A stretch of DNA of 64,000 nt. Origin: Rhytidiadelphus loreus. Lineage: Eukaryota; Streptophyta; Bryopsida; Hypnales; Hylocomiaceae. Where the stretch lies: positions 55,799,025 through 55,863,024 of the forward strand of contig OX344763.1 of NCBI GenBank assembly GCA_947034895.1, read 5' to 3'. Shown here one piece after another: positions 52,416 through 63,144 of the stretch; the stretch's first letter is position 1, and every line of letters starts with the position of its first letter. The position numbers were made by a program, and so were the translations under genes. The notes under the pieces are model-generated. The model had not been told where the DNA came from. It saw only the letters and a list, made by a program, of their open reading frames with translations, and did not search any database.

Positions 52416-53155
52416 AAACATGTTTGTGCAAGTTGCACTTATTTCTAAACTCATGCATTCAAAACAATATGCACGTTCGGGTAGTCACTGTCTATGATTT
52501 TGTGTGTGAAACTAAAAATTGGGGCAACGTTCTTGCCTTGTACTTTAATGACTGTTCGAAGAAATATAATGTCATGGAAATTCATGTAAAGAAAATGGTA
52601 AAACATGTTTGTGCAAGTTGCATTTATTTCTAAACTCATGCATTCAAAACAATATGCACGTTCGGGTAGTCACTGTCTATGATTTTGTGTGTGAAACTAA
52701 AAATTGGGGCAACGTTCTTGCCTTGTACTTTAATGACTGTTCGAAGAAATATAATGTCATGGAAATTCACGTAAAGAAAATAGTAAAACATGTTTGTGCA
52801 AGTTGCATTTATTTCTAAACTCATGCATTGAAAACTATATGCACGTTTGGGTGGTCACTTTGAATGATTTTGTGCGTGAAACTAAAAATTGGGGCAATGT
52901 TCCTGCCTTGAACTTTAATGACTGTCCAAAAAAATATAATGTCAAGAGAATTCACGTAAAGAAAATGGTAAAACATGTTTGTGCAAGTTGCATATATTCC
53001 TAAACTCATGCATTCAAAACAATATGCACGTTCGGATAGTTACTGTCTATGATTTCGTGTGTGCAACTAAAAATTGGAGCAACGTTCTTGCCTTGTACTT
53101 TAATGACTGATCAAAGAAATATAATGTCATGGAAATTCATGTAAAGAAAATGGTA

Positions 53156-55005
53156 AAACATGTTTGTGCAAGTTGCACTTATTTCTAAACTCATGCATTC
53201 AAAACAATATGCACGTTCGGGTAGTCACTGTCTATGATTTTGTGTATGAAACTAAAAATTGGGGCAACGTTCTTGCCTTGTACTTTAATGACTGTTCGAA
53301 GAAATATAATGTCATGGAAATTCATGTAAAGAAAATGGTAAAACATGTTTGTGCAAGTTGCATTTATTTCTAAACTCATGCATTCAAAACAATATGCACG
53401 TTCGGGTAGTCACTGTCTATGATTTTGTGTGTGAAACTAAAAATTGGGGCAACGTTCTTGCCTTGTACTTTAATGACTGTTCCAAGAAATATAATGTCAT
53501 GGAAATTCACGTAAAGAAAATAGTAAAACATGTTTGTGCAAGTTGCATTTATTTCTAAACTCATGCATTGAAAACTATATGCACGTTTGGGTGGTCACTT
53601 TGAATGATTTTGTGCGTGAAACTAAAAATTGGGGCAATGTTCCTGCCTTGAACTTTAATGATTGTCCAAAAAAATATAATGTCAAGAGAATTCACGTAAA
53701 GAAAATGGTAAAACATGTTTGTGCAAGTTACATATATTCCTAAACTCATGCATTCAAAACAATATGCACGTTTGGATAGTCACTGTCTATGATTTTGTGT
53801 GTGAAACTAAAAATTGGGGCAACGTTCTTGCCTTGTACTTTAATGACTGTTCCAAGAAATATAATGTCATGGAAATTCACGTAAAGAAAATGGTAAAACA
53901 TGTTTGTGCAAGTTGCACTTATTTCTAAACTCATGCATTCAAAACAATATGCACGTTCGGGTAGTCACTGTCTATGATTTTGTGTGTGAAACTAAAAATT
54001 GGGGCAACGTTCTTGCCTTGTACTTTAATGACTGATCAAAGAAATATAATGTCATGGAAATTCATGTAAAGAAAATGGTAAAACATGTTTGTGCAAGTTG
54101 CACTTATTTCTATACTCATGCATTCAAAACAATATGCACGTTCGGGTAGTCACTGTCTATGATTTTGTGTATGAAACTAAAAATTGGGGCAACGTTCTTG
54201 CCTTGTACTTTAATGACTGTTCGAAGAAATATAATGTCATGGAAATTCATGTAAAGAAAATGGTAAAACATGTTTGTGCAAGTTGCATTTATTTCTAAAC
54301 TCATGCATTCAAAACAATATGCACGTTCGGGTAGTCACTGTCTATGATTTTGTGTGTGAAACTAAAAATTGGGGCAACGTTCTTGCCTTGTACTTTAATG
54401 ACTGTTCCAAGAAATATAATGTCATGGAAATTCACGTAAAGAAAATAGTAAAACATGTTTGTGCAAGTTGCATTTATTTCTAAACTCATGCATTGAAAAC
54501 TATATGCACGTTTGGGTGGTCACTTTGAATGATTTTGTGCGTGAAACTAAAAATTGGGGCAATGTTCCTGCCTTGAACTTTAATGATTGTCCAAAAAAAT
54601 ATAATGTCAAGAGAATTCACGTAAAGAAAATGGTAAAACATGTTTGTGCAAGTTACATATATTCCTAAACTCATGCATTCAAAACAATATGCACGTTTGG
54701 ATAGTCACTGTCTATGATTTTGTGTGTGAAACTAAAAATTGGGGCAACGTTCTTGCCTTGTACTTTAATGACTGTTCCAAGAAATATAATGTCATGGAAA
54801 TTCATGTAAAGAAAATGGTAAAACATGTTTGTACAAGTTGCACTTATTTCTAAACTCATGCATTCAAAACAATATGCACGTTCGGGTAGTCACTGTCTAT
54901 GATTTTGTGTGTGAAACTAAAAATTGGGGCAACGTTCTTGCCTTGTACTTTAATGACTGTTCGAAGAAATATAATGTCATGGAAATTCATGTAAAGAAAA
55001 TGGTA
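53156..55005. repeat. 925-bp (5-mer) expansion inside copy 2
   Basis: Units 53,156-54,080 and 54,081-55,005 both run C with GTGTATGAAAC, D, A ending GTTACATATATTCC, E with TTCCAAG, then a fifth monomer (B hybrid in the first, plain C in the second). The B hybrid at 53,896-54,080 has the plain-C 5' half up to G54003 and the B 3' half from A54035. This places the exchange at 54,004-54,034. Copy 1 has only one such 5-mer (45,571-46,495), so the expansion followed the 7,585-bp duplication. Confidence 0.82.
53896..54080. repeat. C/B hybrid monomer, junction of the 925-bp expansion
   Basis: Unlike ordinary B copies it has TTCGGGTAG and GGGGCAACG, yet carries TGATCA. Its switch interval is 54,004-54,034. 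The same hybrid recurs at 55,931-56,115, and both are followed by the private TTTCTATACTC (54,108 and 56,143), exactly 2,035 bp apart. Confidence 0.8.
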
Positions 55006-57040
55006 AAACATGTTTGTGCAAGTTGCATTTATTTCTAAACTCATGCATTCAAAACAATATGCACGTTCGGGTAGTCACTATCTATGATTTTGTGTGTGAA
55101 ACTAAAAATTGGGGCAACGTTCTTGCCTTGTACTTTAATGACTGCTCGAAGAAATATAATGTCATGGAAATTCATGTAAAGAAAATGGTAAAACATGTTT
55201 GTGCAAGTTGCATTTATTTCTAAACTCATGCATTCAAAACAATATGCACGTTTGGGTGGTCACTATCTATGATTTTGTGTGTGAAACTAAAATTTGGGGC
55301 AACGTTCTTGCCTTGTACTTTAATGACTGTTCGAAGAAATATAATGTCATGGAAATTCACGTAGAGAAAATAGTAAAACATGTTTGTGCAAGTTGCATTT
55401 ATTTCTAAACTGATGCATTGAAAACTATATGCACGTTTGGGTGGTCACTTTGAATGATTTTGTGCGTGAAACTAAAAATTGGGGCAATGTTCCTGCCTTG
55501 AACTTTAATGACTGTCCAAAAAAATATAATGTCAAGAGAATTCACGTAAAGAAAATGGTAAAACATGTTTGTGCAAGTTGCATATATTCCTAAACTCATG
55601 CATTCAAAACAATATGCACGTTCGGATAGTTACTGTCTATGATTTCGTGTGTGCAACTAAAAATTGGAGCAACGTTCTTGCCTTGTACTTTAATGACTGA
55701 TCAAAGAAATATAATGTCATGGAAATTCATGTAAAGAAAATGGTAAAACATGTTTGTGCAAGTTGCACTTATTTCTAAACTCATGCATTCAAAACAATAT
55801 GCACGTTCGGGTAGTCACTGTCTATGATTTTGTGTATGAAACTAAAAATTGGGGCAACGTTCTTGCCTTGTACTTTAATGACTGTTCGAAGAAATATAAT
55901 GTCATGGAAATTCATGTAAAGAAAATGGTAAAACATGTTTGTGCAAGTTGCATTTATTTCTAAACTCATGCATTCAAAACAATATGCACGTTCGGGTAGT
56001 CACTGTCTATGATTTTGTGTGTGAAACTAAAAATTGGGGCAACGTTCTTGCCTTGTACTTTAATGACTGATCAAAGAAATATAATGTCATGGAAATTCAT
56101 GTAAAGAAAATGGTAAAACATGTTTGTGCAAGTTGCACTTATTTCTATACTCATGCATTCAAAACAATATGCACGTTCGGGTAGTCACTGTCTATGATTT
56201 TGTGTATGAAACTAAAAATTGGGGCAACGTTCTTGCCTTGTACTTTAATGACTGTTCGAAGAAATATAATGTCATGGAAATTCATGTAAAGAAAATGGTA
56301 AAACATGTTTGTGCAAGTTGCATTTATTTCTAAACTCATGCATTCAAAACAATATGCACGTTCGGGTAGTCACTGTCTATGATTTTGTGTGTGAAACTAA
56401 AAATTGGGGCAACGTTCTTGCCTTGTACTTTAATGACTGTTCCAAGAAATATAATGTCATGGAAATTCACGTAAAGAAAATAGTAAAACATGTTTGTGCA
56501 AGTTGCATTTATTTCTAAACTCATGCATTGAAAACTATATGCACGTTTGGGTGGTCACTTTGAATGATTTTGTGCGTGAAACTAAAAATTGGGGCAATGT
56601 TCCTGCCTTGAACTTTAATGATTGTCCAAAAAAATATAATGTCAAGAGAATTCACGTAAAGAAAATGGTAAAACATGTTTGTGCAAGTTACATATATTCC
56701 TAAACTCATGCATTCAAAACAATATGCACGTTTGGATAGTCACTGTCTATGATTTTGTGTGTGAAACTAAAAATTGGGGCAACGTTCTTGCCTTGTACTT
56801 TAATGACTGTTCCAAGAAATATAATGTCATGGAAATTCATGTAAAGAAAATGGTAAAACATGTTTGTGCAAGTTGCACTTATTTCTAAACTCATGCATTC
56901 AAAACAATATGCACGTTCGGGTAGTCACTGTCTATGATTTTGTGTGTGAAACTAAAAATTGGGGCAACGTTCTTGCCTTGTACTTTAATGACTGTTCGAA
57001 GAAATATAATGTCATGGAAATTCATGTAAAGAAAATGGTA
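53935..57040. repeat. 2,035-bp offset duplication (about 1.1 kb shared)
   Basis: The C/B hybrid, the C copy with CTATACTC and GTGTATGAAAC, D, A, E and C at 53,935-55,005 recur at 55,970-57,040, an offset of 11 monomers. One difference is GTACAAG at 54,831 versus GTGCAAG at 56,866. Between them, 55,376-55,930 repeats A, B with GATTTCGTGTGTGCAAC, and C with GTGTATG from 52,786-53,340 at an offset of 2,590 bp (14 monomers). The zone is therefore a stack of overlapping duplications. Confidence 0.75.
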
Positions 57041-59630
57041 AAACATGTTTGTGCAAGTTGCATTTATTTCTAAACTCATGCATTCAAAACAATATGCACG
57101 TTCGGGTAGTCACTGTCTATGATTTTGTGTGTGAAACTAAAAATTGGGGCAACGTTCTTGCCTTGTACTTTAATGACTGTTCCAAGAAATATAATGTCAT
57201 GGAAATTCACGTAAAGAAAATAGTAAAACATGTTTGTGCAAGTTGCATTTATTTCTAAACTCATGCATTGAAAACTATATGCACGTTTGGGTGGTCACTT
57301 TGAATGATTTTGTGCGTGAAACTAAAAATTGGGGCAATGTTCCTGCCTTGAACTTTAATGATTGTCCAAAAAAATATAATGTCAAGAGAATTCACGTAAA
57401 GAAAATGGTAAAACATGTTTGTGCAAGTTACATATATTCCTAAACTCATGCATTCAAAACAATATGCACGTTTGGATAGTCACTGTCTATGATTTTGTGT
57501 GTGAAACTAAAAATTGGGGCAACGTTCTTGCCTTGTACTTTAATGACTGTTCAAAGAAATATAATGTCATGGAAATTCATGTAAAGAAAATGGTAAAACA
57601 TGTTTGTGCAAGTTGCACTTATTTCTAAACTCATGCATTCAAAACAATATGCACGTTCGGGTAGTCACTGTCTATGATTTTGTGTGTGAAACTAAAAATT
57701 GGGGCAACGTTCTTGCCTTGTACTTTAATGACTGTTCGAAGAAATATAATGTCATGGAAATTCATGTAAAGAAAATGGTAAAACATGTTTGTGCAAGTTG
57801 CACTTATTTCTAAACTCATGCATTCAAAACAATATGCACGTTCGGGTAGTCACTGTCTATGATTTTGTGTGTGAAACTAAAAATTGGGGCAACGTTCTTG
57901 CCTTGTACTTTAATGACTGTTCGAAGAAATATAATGTCATGGAAATTCATGTAAAGAAAATGGTAAAACATGTTTGTGCAAGTTGCATTTATTTCTAAAC
58001 TCATGCATTCAAAACAATATGCACGTTTGGGTGGTCACTATCTATGATTTTGTGTGTGAAACTAAAAATTGGGGCAACGTTCTTGCCTTGTACTTTAATG
58101 ACTGTTCGAAGAAATATAATGTCATGGAAATTCATGTAAAGAAAATGGTAAAACATGTTTGTGCAAGTTGCATTTATTTCTAAACTCATGCATTCAAAAC
58201 AATATGCACGTTCGGGTAGTCACTGTCTATGATTTTGTGTGTGAAACTAAAAATTGGGGCAACGTTCTTGCCTTGAACTTTAATGACTGTTCGAAGAAAT
58301 ATAATGTCATGGAAATTCATGTAAAGAAAATGGTAAAACATGTTTGTGCAAGTTGCATTTATTTCTAAACTCATGCATTCAAAACAATATGCACGTTCGG
58401 GTAGTCACTGTCTATGATTTTGTGTGTGAAACTAAAAATTGGGGCAACGTTCTTGCCTTGTACTTTAATGACTGTTCCAAGAAATATAATGTCATGGAAA
58501 TTCACGTAAAGAAAATAGTAAAACATGTTTGTGCAAGTTGCATTTATTTCTAAACTCATGCATTGAAAACTATATGCACGTTTGGGTGGTCACTTTGAAT
58601 GATTTTGTGCGTGAAACTAAAAATTGGGGCAATGTTCCTGCCTTGAACTTTAATGATTGTCCAAAAAAATATAATGTCAAGAGAATTCACGTAAAGAAAA
58701 TGGTAAAACATGTTTGTGCAAGTTACATATATTCCTAAACTCATGCATTCAAAACAATATGCACGTTTGGATAGTCACTGTCTATGATTTTGTGTGTGAA
58801 ACTAAAAATTGGGGCAACGTTCTTGCCTTGTACTTTAATGACTGTTCGAAGAAATATAATGTCATGGAAATTCATGTAAAGAAAATGGTAAAACATGTTT
58901 GTGCAAGTTGCACTTATTTCTAAACTCATGCATTCAAAACAATATGCACGTTCGGGTAGTCACTGTCTATGATTTTGTGTGTGAAACTAAAAATTGGGGC
59001 AACGTTCTTGCCTTGTACTTTAATGACTGTTCGAAGAAATATAATGTCATGGAAATTCATGTAAAGAAAATGGTAAAACATGTTTGTGCAAGTTGCACTT
59101 ATTTCTAAACTCATGCATTCAAAACAATATGCACGTTCGGGTAGTCACTGTCTATGATTTTGTGTGTGAAACTAAAAATTGGGGCAACGTTCTTGCCTTG
59201 TACTTTAATGACTGTTCAAAGAAATATAATGTCATGGAAATTCATGTAAAGAAAATGGTAAAACATGTTTGTGCAAGTTGCATTTATTTCTAAACTCATG
59301 CATTCAAAACAATATGCACGTTTGGGTGGTCACTATCTATGATTTTGTGTGTGAAACTAAAAATTGGGGCAACGTTCTTGCCTTGTACTTTAATGACTGT
59401 TCCAAGAAATATAATGTCATGGAAATTCATGTAAAGAAAATGGTAAAACATGTTTGTGCAAGTTGCATTTATTTCTAAACTCATGCATTCAAAACAATAT
59501 GCACGTTCGGGTAGTCACTGTCTATGATTTTGTGTGTGAAACTAAAAATTGGGGCAACGTTCTTGCCTTGAACTTTAATGACTGTTCGAAGAAATATAAT
59601 GTCATGGAAATTCATGTAAAGAAAATGGTA
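57041..59630. repeat. 1,295-bp (7-mer) tandem duplication of different composition
   Basis: Units 57,041-58,335 and 58,336-59,630 share the order D, A, E, C, C, C with TTTGGGTGGTCACTATC, C with CTTGAACTTT. The last two are informative. The A-like patches TTTGGGTGGTC (58,026 and 59,321) and TTGAAC (58,274 and 59,569) sit in otherwise C monomers, 1,295 bp apart. The length equals the 7-mer of the 42-52 kb zone but the monomer composition differs, so equal length is not homology of the unit. Confidence 0.82.
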
Positions 59631-61664
59631 AAACATGTTTGTGCAAGTTGCATTTATTTCTAAACTCATGCATTCAAAACAATATGCACGTTCGGGTAGT
59701 CACTGTCTATGATTTTGTGTGTGAAACTAAAAATTGGGGCAACGTTCTTGCCTTGTACTTTAATGACCGTTCAAAAAAATATAATGTAATGGAAATTCAT
59801 GTAAAGAAAATGGTAAAACATGTTTGTGCAAGTTGCATTTATTCCTAAACTCATGCATTCAAAACAATATGCACGATCGGGTAGTCACTGTCTATGATTT
59901 TGTGTGTGAAACTAAAAATTGGGGCAACGTTCTTGCCTTGTACTTTAATGACTATTCAAAAAAATATAATGTCATGGAAATTCACGTAATGAAAATAGTA
60001 AAACATGTTTGTGCAAGTTGCATTTATTTCTAAACTCATGCATTGAAAACTATATGCACGTTTGGGTGGTCACTTTGAATGATTTTGTGCGTGAAACTAA
60101 AAATTGGGGCAATGTTCCTGCCTTGAACTTTAATGACTGTCCAAAAAAATATAATGTCAAGAGAATTCACGTAAAGAAAATGGTAAAACATGTTTGTGCA
60201 AGTTGCATATATTCCTAAACTCATGCATTCAAAACAATATGCACGTTCGGATAGTCACTGTCTATGATTTTGTGTGTGAAACTAAAAATTGGGGCAACGT
60301 TCTTGCCTTGTACTTTAATGACCATTCAAAAAAATATAATGTCATGGAAATTCATGTAAAGAAAATGGTAAAACATGTTTGTGCAAGTTGCACTTATTTC
60401 TAAACTCATGCATTCAAAACAATATGCACGTTCGGGTAGTCACTGTCTATGATTTTGTGTGTGAAACTAAAAATTGGGGCAACGTTCTTGCCTTGTACTT
60501 TAATGACTGTTCGAAGAAATATAATGTCATGGAAATTCATGTAAGAAAATGGTAAAACATGTTTGTGCAAGTTGCATTTATTTCTAAACTCATGCATTCA
60601 AAACAATATGCACGTTCGGGTAGTCACTGTCTATGATTTTGTGTGTGAAACTAAAAATTGGGGCAACGTTCTTGCCTTGAACTTTAATGACTGTTCGAAG
60701 AAATATAATGTCATGGAAATTCATGTAAAGAAAATGGTAAAACATGTTTGTGCAAGTTGCATTTATTTCTAAACTCATGCATTCAAAACAATATGCACGT
60801 TCGGGTAGTCACTGTCTATGATTTTGTGTGTGAAACTAAAAATTGGGGCAACGTTCTTGCCTTGTACTTTAATGACCATTCAAAAAAATATAATGTCATG
60901 GAAATTCATGTAAAGAAAATGGTAAAACATGTTTGTACAAGTTGCATTTATTCCTAAACTCATGCATTCAAAACAATATGCACGATCGGGTAGTCACTGT
61001 CTATGATTTTGTGTGTGAAACTAAAAATTGGGGCAACGTTCTTGCCTTGTACTTTAATGACCATTCAAAAAAATATAATGTCATGGAAATTCACGTAAAG
61101 AAAATAGTAAAACATGTTTGTGCAAGTTGCATTTATTTCTAAACTCATGCATTGAAAACTATATGCACGTTTGGGTGGTCACTTTGAATGATTTTGTGCG
61201 TGAAACTAAAAATTGGGGCAATGTTCCTGCCTTGAACTTTAATGACTGTCCAAAAAAATATAATGTCAAGAGAATTCACGTAAAGAAAATGGTAAAACAT
61301 GTTTGTGCAAGTTGCATATATTCCTAAACTCATGCATTCAAAACAATATGCACGTTCGGATAGTCACTGTCTATGATTTTGTGTGTGAAACTAAAAATTG
61401 GGGCAACGTTCTTGCCTTGTACTTTAATGACCATTCAAAAAAATATAATGTCATGGAAATTCATGTAAAGAAAATGGTAAAATATGTTTGTGCAAGTTGC
61501 ACTTATTTCTAAACTCATGCATTCAAAACAATATGCACGTTCGGGTAGTCACTGTCTATGATTTTGTGTGTGAAACTAAAAATTGGGGCAACGTTCTTGC
61601 CTTGTACTTTAATGACTGTTCGAAGAAATATAATGTCATGGAAATTCATGTAAAGAAAATGGTA
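59446..61664. repeat. 6-mer tandem duplication (1,109 + 1,110 bp)
   Basis: Units start at 59,446 and 60,555. The order is C with CTTGAACTTT, C ending TTATTCC, a D copy with GCACGATCGG, A, an R-like copy with GACCATTC, and C. GCACGATCGG at 59,871 and 60,980 is 1,109 bp apart, because the sixth monomer of the first unit lacks one base. GACCATTC (60,320, 60,875, 61,060, 61,430 and 61,800) is confined to this end of the window. Confidence 0.82.
60371..60554. repeat. 184-bp monomer with the only register-breaking deletion
   Basis: At 60,541 the sequence is GTAAGAAAATGG where every comparable copy has GTAAAGAAAATGG, so one A of a three-A run is missing. All monomer starts downstream are shifted by -1, which confirms it. 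The second unit of the local 6-mer (61,480) has the full run. It is either a real deletion younger than that duplication or a homopolymer base-calling error. Confidence 0.9.
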
Positions 61665-62404
61665 AAACATGTTTGTGCAAGTTGCATTTATTTCTAAACT
61701 CATGCATTCAAAACAATATGCACGTTCGGGTAGTCACTGTCTATGATTTTGTGTGTGAAACTAAAAATTGGGGCAACGTTCTTGCCTTGTACTTTAATGA
61801 CCATTCCAAAAAATATAATGTCATGGAAATTCATGTAAAGAAAATAGTAAAACATGTTTGTGCAAGTTGCATTTATTTCTAAACTCATGCATTGAAAACT
61901 ATATGCACGTTTGGGTGGTCACTTTGAATGATTTTGTGCGTGAAACTAAAAATTGGGGCAATGTTCCTGCCTTGAACTTTAATGACTGTCCAAAAAAATA
62001 TAATGTCAAGAGAATTCACGTAAAGAAAATGGTAAAACATGTTTGTGCAAGTTGCATATATTCCTAAACTCATGCATTCAAAACAATATGCACGTTCGGA
62101 TAGTTACTGTCTATGATTTTGTGTGTGAAACTAAAAATTGGGGCAACGTTCTTGCCTTGTACTTTAATGACTGATCAAAGAAATATAATGTCATGGAAAT
62201 TCATGTAAAGAAAATGGTAAAACATGTTTGTGCAAGTTGCACTTATTTCTAAACTCATGCATTCAAAACAATATGCACGTTCGGGTAGTCACTGTCTATG
62301 ATTTTGTGTGTGAAACTAAAAATTGGGGCAACGTTCTTGCCTTGTACTTTAATGACTGTTCGAAGAAATATAATGTCATGGAAATTCACATAGAGAAAAT
62401 AGTA

Positions 62405-62589
62405 AAACATGTTTGTGCAAGTTGCATTTATTTCTAAACTCATGCATTGAAAACTATATGCACGTTTGGGTGGTCACTTTGAATGATTTTGTGCGTGAAA
62501 CTAAAAATTGGGGCAATGTTCCTGCCTTGAACTTTAATGACTGTTCGAAGAAATATAATGTCATGGAAATTCATGTAAAGAAAATGGTA
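62405..62589. repeat. A/C hybrid monomer
   Basis: It is class A from GCATTGAAAACTATATG through TTGAAC (A62530) and class C from T62545 (GTTCGAAG, GTCATGG, TTCATG). The switch falls in the 14 bp 62,531-62,544 (CTTTAATGACTG region). Confidence 0.85.
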
Positions 62590-62959
62590 AAACATGTTTG
62601 TGCAAGTTGCATTTATTTCTAAACTCATGCATTGAAAACAATATGCACGTTTGGGTGGTCACTTTGAATGATTTTGTGCGTGAAACTAAAAATTGGGGCA
62701 ATGTTCCTGCCTTGAACTTTAATGATTGTCCAAAAAAATATAATGTCAAGAGAATTCACGTAAAGAAAATGGTAAAACATGTTTGTGCAAGTTGCATATA
62801 TTCCTAAACTCATGCATTCAAAACAATATGCACGTTCGGGTAGTCACTGTCTATGATTTTGTGTGTGAAACTAAAAATTGGGGCAACGTTCTTGCCTTGT
62901 ACTTTAATGACTGTTCGAAGAAATATAATGTCATGGAAATTCACGTAGAGAAAATAGTA

Positions 62960-63144
62960 AAACATGTTTGTACAAGTTGCATTTATTTCTAAACTCATGC
63001 ATTGAAAACTGTATGCACGTTTGGGTGGTCACTTTGAATGATTTTGTGCGTGAAACTAAAAATTGGGGCAATGTTCCTGCCTTGAACTTTAATGACTGTT
63101 CAAAGAAATATAATGTCATGGAAATTCATGTAAAGAAAATGGTA
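62960..63144. repeat. A/C hybrid monomer, second independent case
   Basis: It is class A through TTGAAC (A63085) and class C from T63100 (GTTCAAAG). It differs from the hybrid at 62,405 in its C parent (TTCAAAG, not TTCGAAG) and in AAAACTGTATG at 63,005. It is therefore not simply a copy of it, although the switch interval (63,086-63,099) is the same monomer segment. Confidence 0.82.

Larger units (their letters stand above)
46759..55279. repeat. 7,585-bp macro-duplication, copy 2, enlarged to about 8,510 bp
   Basis: From 46,770 the sequence follows copy 1 at an offset of +7,585 up to about 53,875. After an inserted 5-mer it continues at +8,510 (46,126 with 54,636; 46,311 with 54,821; 46,496 with 55,006; 46,681 with 55,191). 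It ends inside the monomer 55,191-55,375, whose 5' part (TTTGGGTGGTCACTATC) equals that of 46,681. The extra 925 bp equals five monomers. Copy 2 has private changes such as TTCGAGGAAAT near 49,966. Confidence 0.88.

Noticed and set aside
57041..59630. Treating this 1,295-bp repeat as the same 7-mer as at 42.2-44.8 kb
   Set aside because: The period is equal, but the monomer order differs (D-A-E-C-C-C-C versus C-D-A-E-D-A-B), so it is a separate amplification.
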